From assembly GCA_020437395.1 (NCBI GenBank), contig JAGQWJ010000002.1:1-64000 (forward strand): a stretch of DNA of 64,000 nucleotides, written 5' to 3'. Under the pieces are notes generated by a model that did not search any database, was not told the origin of the DNA, and saw only the letters and a program-made list of their open reading frames with translations. Positions 24,248 to 33,881 of this stretch are shown in pieces. The position numbers and the translations under genes are program-made. Numbering within the stretch: the stretch's first letter is position 1; every line of letters starts with the position of its first letter. This stretch comes from Ignavibacteriota bacterium. Its GTDB lineage: Bacteria; Bacteroidota; Ignavibacteria; Kapaibacteriales; UBA2268.

Positions 24248-25432
24248 TTATTCTTCCCTTATACCATCGAGTATATCTATCTTGGAGATTCGTTTGGTAG
24301 GAAGATAGGTTGCTCCCCACGATAGTAGTACAGAGACGACTACTACTGCTAAGTAAACTTCATATTCGTAGCTGATAGGGAATGCTGATTGTATTGTTAT
24401 ACCTTTTCCGAACATAATTAGCCCAGCAGTGTCTTGCAAATACGTTAGTAACAGCCCAATAGTAGTTCCTAGTATAGTTCCTATTGCTCCTATGAATATA
24501 CCCTCATTACGGAATATTGCAACTATTCTATTTTTCGACATTCCAAGAGTTCGGAGTATTGATATATCCTTTTTCTTCTGCACTACGGTCATCGAGAGTG
24601 ATGCTAATATGTTAAATGCCGATATCAGTATTATCAAGAAAAGTACTATTATTGTCATCACTTTCTCGAATTGCATTATCCTATAAAAATCGGAATTCAA
24701 ATCCTTCCAAGTAAATATAACTAAGTCTTTCTTTGCTTTTTGTAGTTTAACAACATAGTCATCAGTCAATTCGTAGCTTTTTAGTTTAATATCGATAAAA
24801 TCTTTCTTAGGATTACTGTCATATATATATATTTGCTTTTCATCATAGTCTTTCACACTACTATAGAAAATACCACTTACTAAGTAATTAGAACCTTTCA
24901 ATGGTCTGAACAACCTTGCAGATTTTTCTAATGCTTCAGGTGTTATTAGTTCAACCTCATTACCTCTTGTTACGTCCAATCCTTCTGCTAACTTTGCACC
25001 CATAATCAAATTTTGAGAATTGGGTTGCAATTCTCCAAATAAAAGAGATTTATTTAAACCCTCTAAATAATGCTTACTCATTGGGCTTATGTAAAGTAAC
25101 CGAGCAATTTTGATATTGTCTTTTACTCGAAGTGCAGACTTTTTCTCAGTAGTTAAAGCAAATTCTTTTGTTTCATTCGAATTTCTTACATAATTGATTA
25201 AAGAATTATCAATATTACTATTCCCACTCAAAACTACTCTTACATGTGGGTCAAATCCCAGTATTTGTTTATAATTCATAACTTGGAAGCCGCTCAAAAT
25301 AGAAACAACAAAGATAATTGATGCTACACCTATTGTTATTCCAATGGTTGCAAGTAAATTGATTATCTTCACAAAACTAATATCTTTGCTTGAGAAAATA
25401 TATTTGAACGCTATTTTATTCTCTAGTTTCAG
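24248..25432 (-). CDS. LolC/FtsX-type ABC transporter permease, apparent CTG start
   Basis: A permease with the LolC/FtsX pattern: helix 1 (IINLLATIGITIGVASIIFV), a large periplasmic domain, then three helices with the FtsX core SILRTLGMSKNRIVAIF and a C-terminal YLPTKRISKIDILDGIREE. Family members extrude or transfer lipids or lipoproteins with an ATPase. A GTG at 25372 gives 374 residues but omits the usual start. Twenty upstream codons encode KLENKIAFKYIFSSKDISF, just what family members carry there. The only plausible start codon with overlap is CTG at 25432, forming CTGA with the ispE stop. No ATPase gene is nearby. Confidence 0.88.
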   Translation of the reverse strand: MKLENKIAFKYIFSSKDISFVKIINLLATIGITIGVASIIFVVSILSGFQVMNYKQILGFDPHVRVVLSGNSNIDNSLINYVRNSNETKEFALTTEKKSALRVKDNIKIARLLYISPMSKHYLEGLNKSLLFGELQPNSQNLIMGAKLAEGLDVTRGNEVELITPEALEKSARLFRPLKGSNYLVSGIFYSSVKDYDEKQIYIYDSNPKKDFIDIKLKSYELTDDYVVKLQKAKKDLVIFTWKDLNSDFYRIMQFEKVMTIIVLFLIILISAFNILASLSMTVVQKKKDISILRTLGMSKNRIVAIFRNEGIFIGAIGTILGTTIGLLLTYLQDTAGLIMFGKGITIQSAFPISYEYEVYLAVVVVSVLLSWGATYLPTKRISKIDILDGIREE

Positions 25433-26268
25433 TTTGCTTTTATCACTTTGTAATTGGGAAAAATATCGTTCAATTTATCTATTTCGAAATCATTTTCAAA
25501 CATACCGAAAACTGATGAACCACTACCTGACATTAATGAAAAAATAGCTCCATTCTCATATAGTTTATGTTTGATATCTTTTATTTCTGGGTGTTTTGCG
25601 AATATTGGCTTTTCAAAATCATTGAATATCATGTTTTTCATCAACGAGGGATTATCGTTAGCTCTATCGAGTATTTGCTTGTAGTCAGTCAATTGTCTTG
25701 GTGTCGAATCTCTGTTTAATTCACTATAAGCCATTGGTGTAGATACATGTATATTGGGTGAAACTACCGCAATTTGAAATGGAGCTGTATAATCAAAAAA
25801 AGTTAATGACTCACCTCTACTTCTACCTATAGCGGCACCACCTTGTAGGAAGAATGGTACATCGGAGCCAACTGCTTGTGCTAATATAAGCTTGTCGTTG
25901 TAGCTTAATCCAAGCTCATATAACTGATCTATTGCATTTATTGTACAAGCAGCATCACTGCTCCCACCTCCAAGCCCGGCACCCATCGGAATATTTTTCT
26001 TTAAATTGATATTTACACCAATTTTCTTTTTAACTTTTCGCTCTATTTTGCGAATTGCTGTGTATATTAAATTGTCTTTTCCATTCAATTCGGGAATATT
26101 TGAGTCGATATTAACCTTTTTGTCGTCATTTCGTTCAAATATTAGTTCGTCGAATAAATTGTGGAGAGAATAAAAAACAGTGTTAAGGTTGTGGTAATTG
26201 TCACTTCTTTTGTTTAATATCTCTAAGCCAATGTTTATTTTAGCATTCGCATTTTTTTTAATTTTCAT
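25429..26268 (-). CDS. ispE: 4-diphosphocytidyl-2-C-methyl-D-erythritol kinase
   Basis: A 279-residue GHMP kinase of the MEP isoprenoid pathway, phosphorylating CDP-methylerythritol. The N-terminal NANAKINIGLEILNKRSDNY motif and the ATP loop PMGAGLGGGSSDAA (94-107) are both complete. SLMSGSGSSVFGMF is the third GHMP motif. The C-terminus is slightly shorter than in E. coli IspE. The dxs gene of the same pathway is at 48756. Its stop codon overlaps the presumed CTG start of the LolC-like permease, suggesting coupling. It is divergent from the lipid-enzyme gene with only 21 bases between starts. Confidence 0.96.
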   Translation of the reverse strand: MKIKKNANAKINIGLEILNKRSDNYHNLNTVFYSLHNLFDELIFERNDDKKVNIDSNIPELNGKDNLIYTAIRKIERKVKKKIGVNINLKKNIPMGAGLGGGSSDAACTINAIDQLYELGLSYNDKLILAQAVGSDVPFFLQGGAAIGRSRGESLTFFDYTAPFQIAVVSPNIHVSTPMAYSELNRDSTPRQLTDYKQILDRANDNPSLMKNMIFNDFEKPIFAKHPEIKDIKHKLYENGAIFSLMSGSGSSVFGMFENDFEIDKLNDIFPNYKVIKAN

Positions 26269-26289
26269 TTTATTCTATTTTTGTTTTGT

Positions 26290-26952
26290 ATGTCAAATGA
26301 AAGCAATATAAGTTATAAGCAGGAAATACTAAGAAAAGGAATTCATTTAGGTTCTCTTTCTATACCTGTTTGCTATATATTTTTCACTCGTGAGAATATG
26401 TTAAGTGTACTTGTGCCTGTAACTATCTTATTCATAATATTCGACATACTGTCAAAAAATGTTCAGTTTTTTATCAATTTACTGATGAAATATTTTGGGC
26501 AGATGCTCAGGCCTCACGAAAAGAAAGGTAAGGGTTTTTTCAACGGCGCTACTTGGGTACTTATATCTGCTACAATTTGTGTTCTCGCTTTCCCAAAAAT
26601 CATCACCATAACTGGTTTTACTATTCTAATTATCTCTGATATATTTGCTGCTCTAATTGGTCGTCGATTTGGAAGACATAAGTTCTTCGATAAATCTTGG
26701 GAAGGAACTCTATCGTTTATAATATCTGCTATAGCGATTATCTTTATTTACTACAATATATTTGATCTCCCATTTAGCTATTTAGTTATAGGTGTCATAG
26801 CTGCAACTATTGGTGGTTTTGTAGAAGCAGTATCAAAAGTCATTAAAATAGATGATAACTTATCAATCCCTATTTCTGTGGGTTTAGTAATGTTAGCGGG
26901 TGAGTTTTTCTATGCCCAAGCTGGTCAATCTTTTCTTGGTTTTTTGAATTAA
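26290..26952 (+). CDS. SEC59/DGK1/VTE5-like CTP-dependent lipid kinase or CDP-lipid enzyme
   Basis: A 220-residue membrane protein (ATG at 26290; a TTG at 26281 adds three residues). It has about seven helices and the family signatures YKQEILRKGIHLGSLSIPV near the start and LIGRRFGRHKFFDKSWEGTLS in the middle, with an acidic residue in IISDIFAALIG. This superfamily covers dolichol kinase, phytol kinase and phosphatidate cytidylyltransferase-like enzymes that use CTP. The substrate is not determinable; in bacteria of this group a polyprenol or diacylglycerol is plausible. It is divergent from ispE. Confidence 0.88.
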   Translation: MSNESNISYKQEILRKGIHLGSLSIPVCYIFFTRENMLSVLVPVTILFIIFDILSKNVQFFINLLMKYFGQMLRPHEKKGKGFFNGATWVLISATICVLAFPKIITITGFTILIISDIFAALIGRRFGRHKFFDKSWEGTLSFIISAIAIIFIYYNIFDLPFSYLVIGVIAATIGGFVEAVSKVIKIDDNLSIPISVGLVMLAGEFFYAQAGQSFLGFLN

Positions 26953-26994
26953 CCACAAACTCTCCTAAAAATTCAATTTAATAAGCATATTCTT

Positions 26995-27002
26995 TATCTT
27001 TG
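26995..27002 (+). promoter_or_regulatory. Possible -7 box ahead of the threonine aldolase gene
   Basis: TATCTTTG matches TAnnTTTG and lies 37 bases before the ATG. The upstream -33 region has no clear TTG, so only the -7 element is supported. Confidence 0.35.
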
Positions 27003-27039
27003 TAGTTATATATTTTAACTAAATGTAAGAAAAAGAATT

Positions 27040-28074
27040 ATGATTGATTTAAGAAGTGATACTGTAACAAAACCAACCGAAGAGATGCGTAAAGCTATGG
27101 CTGAAGCAGAAGTTGGAGACGATGTTTACAAGGAAGACCCTACCGTAAAGGAATTAGAAAGAGCTGTTTCAAATCTATTAGGTAAAGAAGCTGGACTTTT
27201 TGTTCCTTCTGGTGTAATGGCCAATCAGATAGCAATCAAACTACACACTAAACCGGGTCATGAAGTTATAATGGATGCAGATGCACATATTTTTCATTAT
27301 GAGACAGGTGCTCCAGCAGTTATTTCAGGTGTTATGTGTCGTTGTATTCCTTCTGATTATGGTAGTCCTGCAGTTGAAGACATAGAAGCCGCGATAAGAC
27401 CTAACATTTATTATAATTCTCGTTCATCATTAATAACGCTTGAAAACTCTCATAATAGACATGGTGGTACTTTGCTGGATGTTGATTATACCCAACAAGT
27501 ACGTGAATTAGCAGACCAGCACGAAATTAAAATGCACCTAGATGGTGCAAGATTATGGAATGCACATGCTGAAACAGGTATAGCTCTTGAAAAATATGCC
27601 GAGCCGTTTGATACAGTTTCTGTTTGTCTTTCTAAGGGGCTTGGAGCCCCTGTTGGCTCAGTGCTTGCAGGTACTTGGGAACATGTTAATAGAGGTAGGA
27701 AATTTAGGAAAATGCTGGGTGGTGGTATGCGTCAAGCAGGTATAATAGCTGCTGGTGGACTGCATGCAGTTAAGCATCATATAAAGCACCTGAAAGGTGA
27801 CCACGTAAAGGCGAAGTACTTCGCTCAGAAAGTGATGGAATCTCCATTAATTGCAGTTGATTTGACTCGTGTACAAACGAATATAGTTAATTTCAAGTTA
27901 GCTCCGCAAATTAAAGCTGCTGACTTTGTCGAGAAGGCAAAAGAGAAAGGAATGCTTTGCAGTGAAATTGGTCAAAACACAATTCGTGTTGTATTCCACT
28001 TCCAGATTAGTGAACAAGAAACGAAAGATGCTGTTAAAATTACTACTGATTCGGTACTTCTATTAGCTCAATAA
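27040..28074 (+). CDS. L-threonine aldolase, low-specificity type
   Basis: A 344-residue PLP enzyme splitting threonine or allo-threonine to glycine and acetaldehyde. The start [20 protein letters not shown] is the hallmark of the family. The PLP lysine lies in [14 protein letters not shown], preceded by the Asp of [22 protein letters not shown] is also conserved. Length is normal. The gene belongs to the plus-strand run with the thioesterase gene, which starts two bases after its stop. It is metabolic rather than polysaccharide-related. Family confidence is high; substrate stereochemistry is unknown. Confidence 0.96.
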   Translation: MIDLRSDTVTKPTEEMRKAMAEAEVGDDVYKEDPTVKELERAVSNLLGKEAGLFVPSGVMANQIAIKLHTKPGHEVIMDADAHIFHYETGAPAVISGVMCRCIPSDYGSPAVEDIEAAIRPNIYYNSRSSLITLENSHNRHGGTLLDVDYTQQVRELADQHEIKMHLDGARLWNAHAETGIALEKYAEPFDTVSVCLSKGLGAPVGSVLAGTWEHVNRGRKFRKMLGGGMRQAGIIAAGGLHAVKHHIKHLKGDHVKAKYFAQKVMESPLIAVDLTRVQTNIVNFKLAPQIKAADFVEKAKEKGMLCSEIGQNTIRVVFHFQISEQETKDAVKITTDSVLLLAQ

Positions 28075-28076
28075 AT

Positions 28077-28508
28077 ATGGAAATAAAGTACATAAAAGAT
28101 GAATTCAAGCACGAATATAATGGCGAAGTAAAATTCAGCGAAGTAGATTCGTTCAATGTGGTTCATAATCTGGCTTATCTTTATTGGTTGGAGTGGGCTA
28201 GAACTCAGTATTTGTTCGATATAGGTATGCCCCGTGATGATAGTATCTTTTCGAAACGTATGCCGATTATGACAGTGCATAGCGAAGTAGATTATTATAG
28301 CTCAATGAGGTTTACGGATAATTACACTGTTTTGACTAAAGTTAGCAATATAGGGGATAGCTCTATTACATTTATCAATCAAGTTTACTCGATTGATAAA
28401 TTGATACTAGAAGCCAAATCTATATTAGTATATGTAAATAACGAAAATGGAAAGCCGGTTACAATACCGGATTTTGTCAGAGAAAAAATAAACAATTACG
28501 AAAATTGA
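28077..28508 (+). CDS. Hotdog-fold acyl-CoA thioesterase
   Basis: A 143-residue hotdog-fold protein with the 4-hydroxybenzoyl-CoA thioesterase-type pattern: VKFSEVDSFNVVHNLAYLYWLEWARTQY, with the catalytic Asp in SEVDSFNVVHN and the expected helix after it. It would hydrolyse an acyl-CoA thioester in the cytoplasm. The substrate is not inferred. It starts two bases after the threonine aldolase stop and overlaps the next gene (TGATG), so it belongs to the same operon. Confidence 0.9.
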   Translation: MEIKYIKDEFKHEYNGEVKFSEVDSFNVVHNLAYLYWLEWARTQYLFDIGMPRDDSIFSKRMPIMTVHSEVDYYSSMRFTDNYTVLTKVSNIGDSSITFINQVYSIDKLILEAKSILVYVNNENGKPVTIPDFVREKINNYEN

Positions 28509-30049
28509 TGGAATCAAATTTAAAAATAGCTGCAAGATGTGTCATTCCCAGATTGAACACACCTTACTATTACGAGCAAGAAGATTATAAAAAATTAATC
28601 CATAAGCTAATAGAGTATGGAGTTAGTGGGTTTTGTATATTCGGTGGAGAAGTTAATCAAGTTAAAAATATGATTACTGAGCTTAAGGCAATAGCTGAAC
28701 AACCACTCATATTTTGTGCTGATTTGGAAAATGGACTCCCAATGCGTTTTTTAGGTGGGACGGGATTCCCACACGCTATGGCTTTAGGAAGAACAGAAGA
28801 CCCGACTAAGTCTGGTATAGCGGCTAAGTTTATAGCCAAAGAAGCAAAGCTTTTAGGAATAGATTGGAACCTAGCTCCAGTTTGTGATATTAACTCTAAT
28901 CCGAAAAACCCTATTATAAATATCAGGGCATTCGGTGAAGATGACTTTACTGTTTCTCAGCATTCTGTTTACTACATGAAAGCTACGCAGAACGAGAAAG
29001 TTTTGGCATGCGGAAAGCATTTCCCTGGTCATGGCGATACGGAAGTAGATTCACATTTAGATCTGCCCGTTTTAGAAAAAACTGGCGAAGATTTCCAGAT
29101 AGAGTTAAAACCATTTATTAATAATATTAAAAATGGAATCAAATCTATTATGATTGGTCACTTGTGGGTAAAAGCTATGGATGAAGAAAAAATCCCAGCT
29201 ACTCTATCTCACAATGTAATTACCAAATTACTGAAAGAAATGCTTGGGTTTGAAGGGTTGATAATCAGTGATGCATTAGAAATGAAATCTATCACAAATC
29301 ACTATAAATCCGGTGAAGCAACAATTAAGTTCTTCGAAGCTGGTGGTGATATAGCATTAATCCCAGAAAATCCTTTCGAAGCAATCGAAGAATTATCTTC
29401 TGAAATTGCAAAGAATTCTATTTTAAAAGAACACTTGAATAGTTCTTATAGAAAGTTAAAAAGAGAAATGAATTTCGTTGGTGCTCTTAAACCATCAAAA
29501 ATAGATGAAGAATTTCAAGACCACTTCATGGAACACGAGAAAATAGCTCTAGAATTAGCTCGAGAAAGCGTTGAACTTAAAATAGAAAATAACGTTATAC
29601 CGATTCAACCTGGAATGCAATTTGCGGGTTTTGGATTTTTACAGAAAGAAGATGACTTTGGTCCAGCTAGTATGTTCTTCAATTTTATGCAACAAGCACT
29701 CGAAAATGATTGTGATTTCGCATATATAAATGAAGAAATAGAAGAAGAAGATTTGGAGCAGATGAAACTTGGTACAGATGATGCTGATATAATTTTATTC
29801 GCTATTTTCCATAGAAGTAGATCTTATGTAGGTGATATAGGAACTTCGGAAAAAATTAGTTCAATAATGAAAAAAATTGCAATGGGTAAGCCCGTAATTA
29901 CTGTGTATTTCGGCAATCCCTATTTAGCAAACGAAATCAGATCGGATGTATCTGTGCTAACTTATTCTAACTCCTTAGCATCATTAGCTGCGGCTACTAT
30001 GATACTAAGTGGTAGATCAAACAATATGGACGCTCAACCAAACAATTAA
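28508..30049 (+). CDS. Glycoside hydrolase family 3 (NagZ-like)
   Basis: A 513-residue protein from the ATG at 28508 (TGATG overlap with the thioesterase). The GH3 catalytic domain shows the conserved KHFPGHGDTEVDSHLDLPV motif and the nucleophile Asp in LIISDALEMKSI, both features of beta-N-acetylglucosaminidases of the NagZ sort. A second (C-terminal, alpha/beta) domain follows from about residue 345. There is no signal peptide, so it likely acts in the cytoplasm on peptidoglycan-derived GlcNAc-anhydroMurNAc. It precedes the polysaccharide genes by six bases but need not belong to that pathway. Confidence 0.93.
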   Translation: MESNLKIAARCVIPRLNTPYYYEQEDYKKLIHKLIEYGVSGFCIFGGEVNQVKNMITELKAIAEQPLIFCADLENGLPMRFLGGTGFPHAMALGRTEDPTKSGIAAKFIAKEAKLLGIDWNLAPVCDINSNPKNPIINIRAFGEDDFTVSQHSVYYMKATQNEKVLACGKHFPGHGDTEVDSHLDLPVLEKTGEDFQIELKPFINNIKNGIKSIMIGHLWVKAMDEEKIPATLSHNVITKLLKEMLGFEGLIISDALEMKSITNHYKSGEATIKFFEAGGDIALIPENPFEAIEELSSEIAKNSILKEHLNSSYRKLKREMNFVGALKPSKIDEEFQDHFMEHEKIALELARESVELKIENNVIPIQPGMQFAGFGFLQKEDDFGPASMFFNFMQQALENDCDFAYINEEIEEEDLEQMKLGTDDADIILFAIFHRSRSYVGDIGTSEKISSIMKKIAMGKPVITVYFGNPYLANEIRSDVSVLTYSNSLASLAAATMILSGRSNNMDAQPNN

Positions 30050-30055
30050 CAGCTT

Positions 30056-31069
30056 ATGTCAAAAAAAATATTAGTAACGGGAAGTGCAGGATTCATAGGT
30101 AGTAGTTTTGTAAAGCAAATGCTAACGAAAGGTGATTACGAAGTCATTAGTTTTGATGCACTAACTTATGCAGGAAATCTGGAGAATTTAGATTCTTTGA
30201 AAGATAATCCAAAGCATACTTTTGTCAAAGGAAATATCGAAAGTAAATCGGATTTAGAAAAAGTTTTCGATGAACATAAAATCGATGGTGTAATTAATTT
30301 TGCTGCCGAATCACATGTTGATCGGTCTATAATGGATTCATCTCCTTTTGTAAGTACAAACGTATTCGGCACAGTAAATCTTCTAGATTTTTCAAAGAAA
30401 CATAATGTGGAACGATATTTACAAGTTTCAACAGATGAAGTTTATGGGTCGCTTGGAGCTACTGGTAAATTTACCGAGAAAACTAATTTGAAGCCGAATT
30501 CACCTTATTCTGCTTCTAAGACAGCTGCAGATAATTTTGTTCGATCATATTATAAGACTTTTGATTTTCCAGCATTGATTACTAGATGTTCTAATAACTA
30601 CGGTCCATATCAATTCCCAGAAAAACTAATCCCCCTAATGATAATGAATGCTCTAAGCGACAAAGATTTGCCTGTTTATGGTGATGGAATGAACGTTAGA
30701 GATTGGATTTACGTAGATGACCACTGCCAGGCAATATTAGAAGTCTTCGAGAAGGGGAGAGTAGGTCAGGTGTATAATATTGGTGCAGAGAATGAAATGC
30801 CTAATATTGAAATTGTAAAACAGATTCTAAGCTATCTGAATAAACCAGAATCATTGATAAAATATGTAAAAGATCGTCCTGGACACGATAAGAGATATGC
30901 TATGGATAATACCAAAATATCATCTGAATTGGGTTGGACTCCTAAATATGATTTTGAAAATGGGTTGAAGTTGACGATTGATTGGTACTTGAATAATATG
31001 GATTGGGTGGAAAGAGTTATTTCGGGTGAGTATAGAGATTATTATAAATCAAATTATAGCAATAGATGA
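30056..31069 (+). CDS. rfbB: dTDP-glucose 4,6-dehydratase
   Basis: A 337-residue SDR-family enzyme making dTDP-4-keto-6-deoxyglucose, a precursor of rhamnose and other 6-deoxy sugars. The Rossmann motif is VTGSAGFIGSSFV (residues 7-19). AESHVDRSI is conserved and STDEVYGSLG leads to the catalytic Tyr of SPYSASKTAADN. The C-terminus has the RPGHDKRYAMD signature. rfbA, rfbC and rfbD are not in the window, so the dTDP-sugar pathway is completed elsewhere or diverges. It overlaps wecB (ATGA). Confidence 0.96.
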   Translation: MSKKILVTGSAGFIGSSFVKQMLTKGDYEVISFDALTYAGNLENLDSLKDNPKHTFVKGNIESKSDLEKVFDEHKIDGVINFAAESHVDRSIMDSSPFVSTNVFGTVNLLDFSKKHNVERYLQVSTDEVYGSLGATGKFTEKTNLKPNSPYSASKTAADNFVRSYYKTFDFPALITRCSNNYGPYQFPEKLIPLMIMNALSDKDLPVYGDGMNVRDWIYVDDHCQAILEVFEKGRVGQVYNIGAENEMPNIEIVKQILSYLNKPESLIKYVKDRPGHDKRYAMDNTKISSELGWTPKYDFENGLKLTIDWYLNNMDWVERVISGEYRDYYKSNYSNR

Positions 31070-32172
31070 AAAAAGTAATATCAGTAGTCGGAGCAAGACC
31101 GAATTTTATGAAAGTCGCTCCTATACATAGAGCATTTGAAAAATATCCCAATATTGAACATTTTCTTGTTCATACAGGACAGCATTATGATAAAAATATG
31201 AGTGATGCCTTCTTCCAAGATTTAGAGATGCCACATCCAAAGCACTTTTTGAGTGTTGGCTCTGGTTCTCATGCTGAACAAACTGCAAAAGTGATGATTG
31301 AGTTTGAGAAAATATTATTAGAGGAAAAGCCTGACCTTGTTTTAGTAGTAGGCGACGTTAACTCAACTGTTGCTTGTAGTCTGACTGCTGTTAAGTTACA
31401 TATACCTGTTGCTCACGTCGAATCAGGATTGCGTAGTGGCGATAGAGAAATGCCCGAAGAAATCAATAGGTTAGTTACAGATTCAATATGTGATATTGCT
31501 TTCGTAACTGAAGAAAGTGGAAAAAGAAATTTATTGAAAGAAAATTATCCAGAAAAGAATATACATTTCGTTGGTAATACAATGATTGATTCTCAACATT
31601 TTGCATTGCAAAAGTTAGATGGTAATAACGTTTTGGAAAGATTAGGCCTTACTAGTAAAGGTTATGTACTTTCTACAGTTCACAGGCCTTCCAATGTTGA
31701 TGATAAAGAGCAGATGAATGATTTGCTCGAAATTTTTGAACTGATATCTCAGCGAAGAACAGTTGTAATCCCAATGCACCCTAGAACTAAAAAGAATATT
31801 GAAAACTTTGGATTGACTGAAAAGCTCGAATCTATAGAAAACTTAGTTATGACTGAACCACTAGGATATTTAGATTTTTTAAATTTGATGAAAAATTGTG
31901 ATTTCGTAATGACAGACTCTGGTGGGATTCAAGAAGAAACAACAGCACTAGGTGTCGATTGTATAACCATCAGAACTACTACAGAAAGACCAAGTACTAT
32001 TGAATTAGGTACAAATATATTAGTACAACCGAATAAATTAGAAATAGAAAAAGCAGTAAATAAATATTTAAGTGGTGATCGAAAAAATGGCAGTGTACCT
32101 TATCTCTGGGATGGGAATGCCGCCGATAGAATCGCCGAAATAATAAGTAAAAGATTGATGGAGAATAAATGA
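31066..32172 (+). CDS. wecB: UDP-N-acetylglucosamine 2-epimerase (non-hydrolysing)
   Basis: A 368-residue epimerase converting UDP-GlcNAc to UDP-ManNAc. The start SVVGARPNFMKVAPIHRAFE, then HTGQHYDKNMSDAFF, is the family hallmark; ESGLRSGDREMPEEINR holds active-site residues, and TDSGGIQEETTALGVDCITI is the C-terminal nucleotide-binding motif. Length is normal. Overlaps at both ends (ATGA) show coupling with rfbB and the SLBB protein. UDP-ManNAc is likely a donor for the polysaccharide made by this locus. Confidence 0.97.
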   Translation: MKKVISVVGARPNFMKVAPIHRAFEKYPNIEHFLVHTGQHYDKNMSDAFFQDLEMPHPKHFLSVGSGSHAEQTAKVMIEFEKILLEEKPDLVLVVGDVNSTVACSLTAVKLHIPVAHVESGLRSGDREMPEEINRLVTDSICDIAFVTEESGKRNLLKENYPEKNIHFVGNTMIDSQHFALQKLDGNNVLERLGLTSKGYVLSTVHRPSNVDDKEQMNDLLEIFELISQRRTVVIPMHPRTKKNIENFGLTEKLESIENLVMTEPLGYLDFLNLMKNCDFVMTDSGGIQEETTALGVDCITIRTTTERPSTIELGTNILVQPNKLEIEKAVNKYLSGDRKNGSVPYLWDGNAADRIAEIISKRLMENK

Positions 32173-33881
32173 AATTCAAAATTATCATCGCTATGTTGCT
32201 ATCTACAACTGGCTTGTTGGCACAAATCACAGGCATGAGTGAAAGTAACTCAGTACTAAAAAGCGAAATCGAGAATAATAAGGGAATGGATTCTCAAATG
32301 TTTGAGACAGAGCAAATGCCTGTTTCAAATGTTATCAATCCTGATTACTATTATCTTGGTCCTGGCGATGTCCTTATGATAAAAGCAATTCCAATGCTTA
32401 CAACTCCAGTTCCTGTCGTGGTTTCTCCGGATAATATGATATTATTGCCTCGTTCTGGTGGCTTGATAGACGTAAATGGTAAAACATTGACTGAAGTTAG
32501 AAAATTAATAGAAGAAAATATCACAAAATATAAATCTGATGCAATAGTTACAACATCGTTCCATAAGCCCCACTTATCTTTCGTAGAAGTTGAAGGTAAT
32601 GTCCTGAATTCTAGTGTCTATAATCTTCCTTCTACTTTCAAAGTCTCCGATGCTATTCATCTTGCTAATAAAAGAGGACCGATATCAGAAAAAAACAATG
32701 CGAGCGAAGATACATATATTCAAGAAAGATTAAGAGTTAAAAAGTCATTTTCTAGAAATCAGGACAATAGTGAGATTGTTGAATATTGGAAAAGAAATAT
32801 ATTAGTGATTCATGAAGATGGCACAAGTACCAAAGTAGATTTGATTAAAGCAAAATCAAGCGGGAATGGACACTTGAACCCTTATGTCAGACAAGGTGAC
32901 AGGATTATAGTTCCCTTTAATAGAAACCAATTCGGTACAATCTCAATTTCTGGTGAAGTAAATAGACCTATAACACTTCCTTATAAAAATGGTGATAAGC
33001 TTTCCGAATTAATTGAGTATAGTTTAGGTCTGACTTCATTTGCTGATACAGATAATATATATTTATTCGATAATGGAGTAAAAACTAAACTTAATTCGAA
33101 AGATGGTAAAATTATAATAGAAAATGATAGAGAATTGAGTCCAGGTGCTATCGTAATAGCAGGTAATCTAGAAGAAAGAAAATCTATTAACGAAGGTGTA
33201 GTTACTATCAGAGGTTTTGTCAACAACCCTGGAGCTTATCCAATAATCAATTCTAAGACGAAGCTAAGTGAGATAATAGAGCAGGCTGGAGGAATAACAG
33301 AAGGTGCTTATTTGCCACTTGCTAAGTTATATAGAAAAACAAATGAATTTGATGAATTGAGTGAGTCAAGAACTGAAGCATTCAAAATGTTCAGAAAAAG
33401 TAATCTCTCTTTAGAAGACACGGTAAGATATACATTAGATATTCATTCTATTGAACCGATAGTATCAGTGGATTTCACCAAGGTTCTAAACAGTAGTAAT
33501 TATGATGTTACATTGGAAAATGGAGACGAAATTGTAATACCTACAAGCCCAAATAGAGTCTATGTCTTTGGTAGAGTAGAAAACCCTGGTTATGTAGAGT
33601 TTGAAGAAGGCAAAAATTTATTGTATTATATAAATAAGACTGGCGGTTTCACAGATGTTGCCGATGAAGATAGGGCTGCAGTAATACGCAAAAACACAAG
33701 TTCATGGATTGATAATGAGGAATCAATTGTTTATGATGGTGATTATATATATGTACCAGGAGAAGTAGATGTATCAACATCTACAGAACAAGCGAAAGTC
33801 TCTACTTATGCTGCTATCGGTAGTATAATTCTCTCTCTCGGTTTCTTGATTGTTAATATTGTTAATACAGTAAATAAATAA
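32169..33881 (+). CDS. Polysaccharide export outer-membrane protein with SLBB domains (Wza-like)
   Basis: A 570-residue protein with a signal peptide ending near LLAQ. The Poly_export domain begins DYYYLGPGDVLMIKAIPM. Several SLBB beta-grasp domains follow (for example GTISISGEVNRPITLPYKNG, VVTIRGFVNNPGAYPIINS and RVYVFGRVENPGYVEFEEG). A C-terminal membrane helix (YAAIGSIILSLGFLIVNIV) may anchor it. It lacks a lipobox cysteine, unlike E. coli Wza. It would carry polysaccharide across the periplasm and outer membrane. No Wzc-like partner lies in the window. ATG overlaps wecB. Confidence 0.93.
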   Translation: MKFKIIIAMLLSTTGLLAQITGMSESNSVLKSEIENNKGMDSQMFETEQMPVSNVINPDYYYLGPGDVLMIKAIPMLTTPVPVVVSPDNMILLPRSGGLIDVNGKTLTEVRKLIEENITKYKSDAIVTTSFHKPHLSFVEVEGNVLNSSVYNLPSTFKVSDAIHLANKRGPISEKNNASEDTYIQERLRVKKSFSRNQDNSEIVEYWKRNILVIHEDGTSTKVDLIKAKSSGNGHLNPYVRQGDRIIVPFNRNQFGTISISGEVNRPITLPYKNGDKLSELIEYSLGLTSFADTDNIYLFDNGVKTKLNSKDGKIIIENDRELSPGAIVIAGNLEERKSINEGVVTIRGFVNNPGAYPIINSKTKLSEIIEQAGGITEGAYLPLAKLYRKTNEFDELSESRTEAFKMFRKSNLSLEDTVRYTLDIHSIEPIVSVDFTKVLNSSNYDVTLENGDEIVIPTSPNRVYVFGRVENPGYVEFEEGKNLLYYINKTGGFTDVADEDRAAVIRKNTSSWIDNEESIVYDGDYIYVPGEVDVSTSTEQAKVSTYAAIGSIILSLGFLIVNIVNTVNK

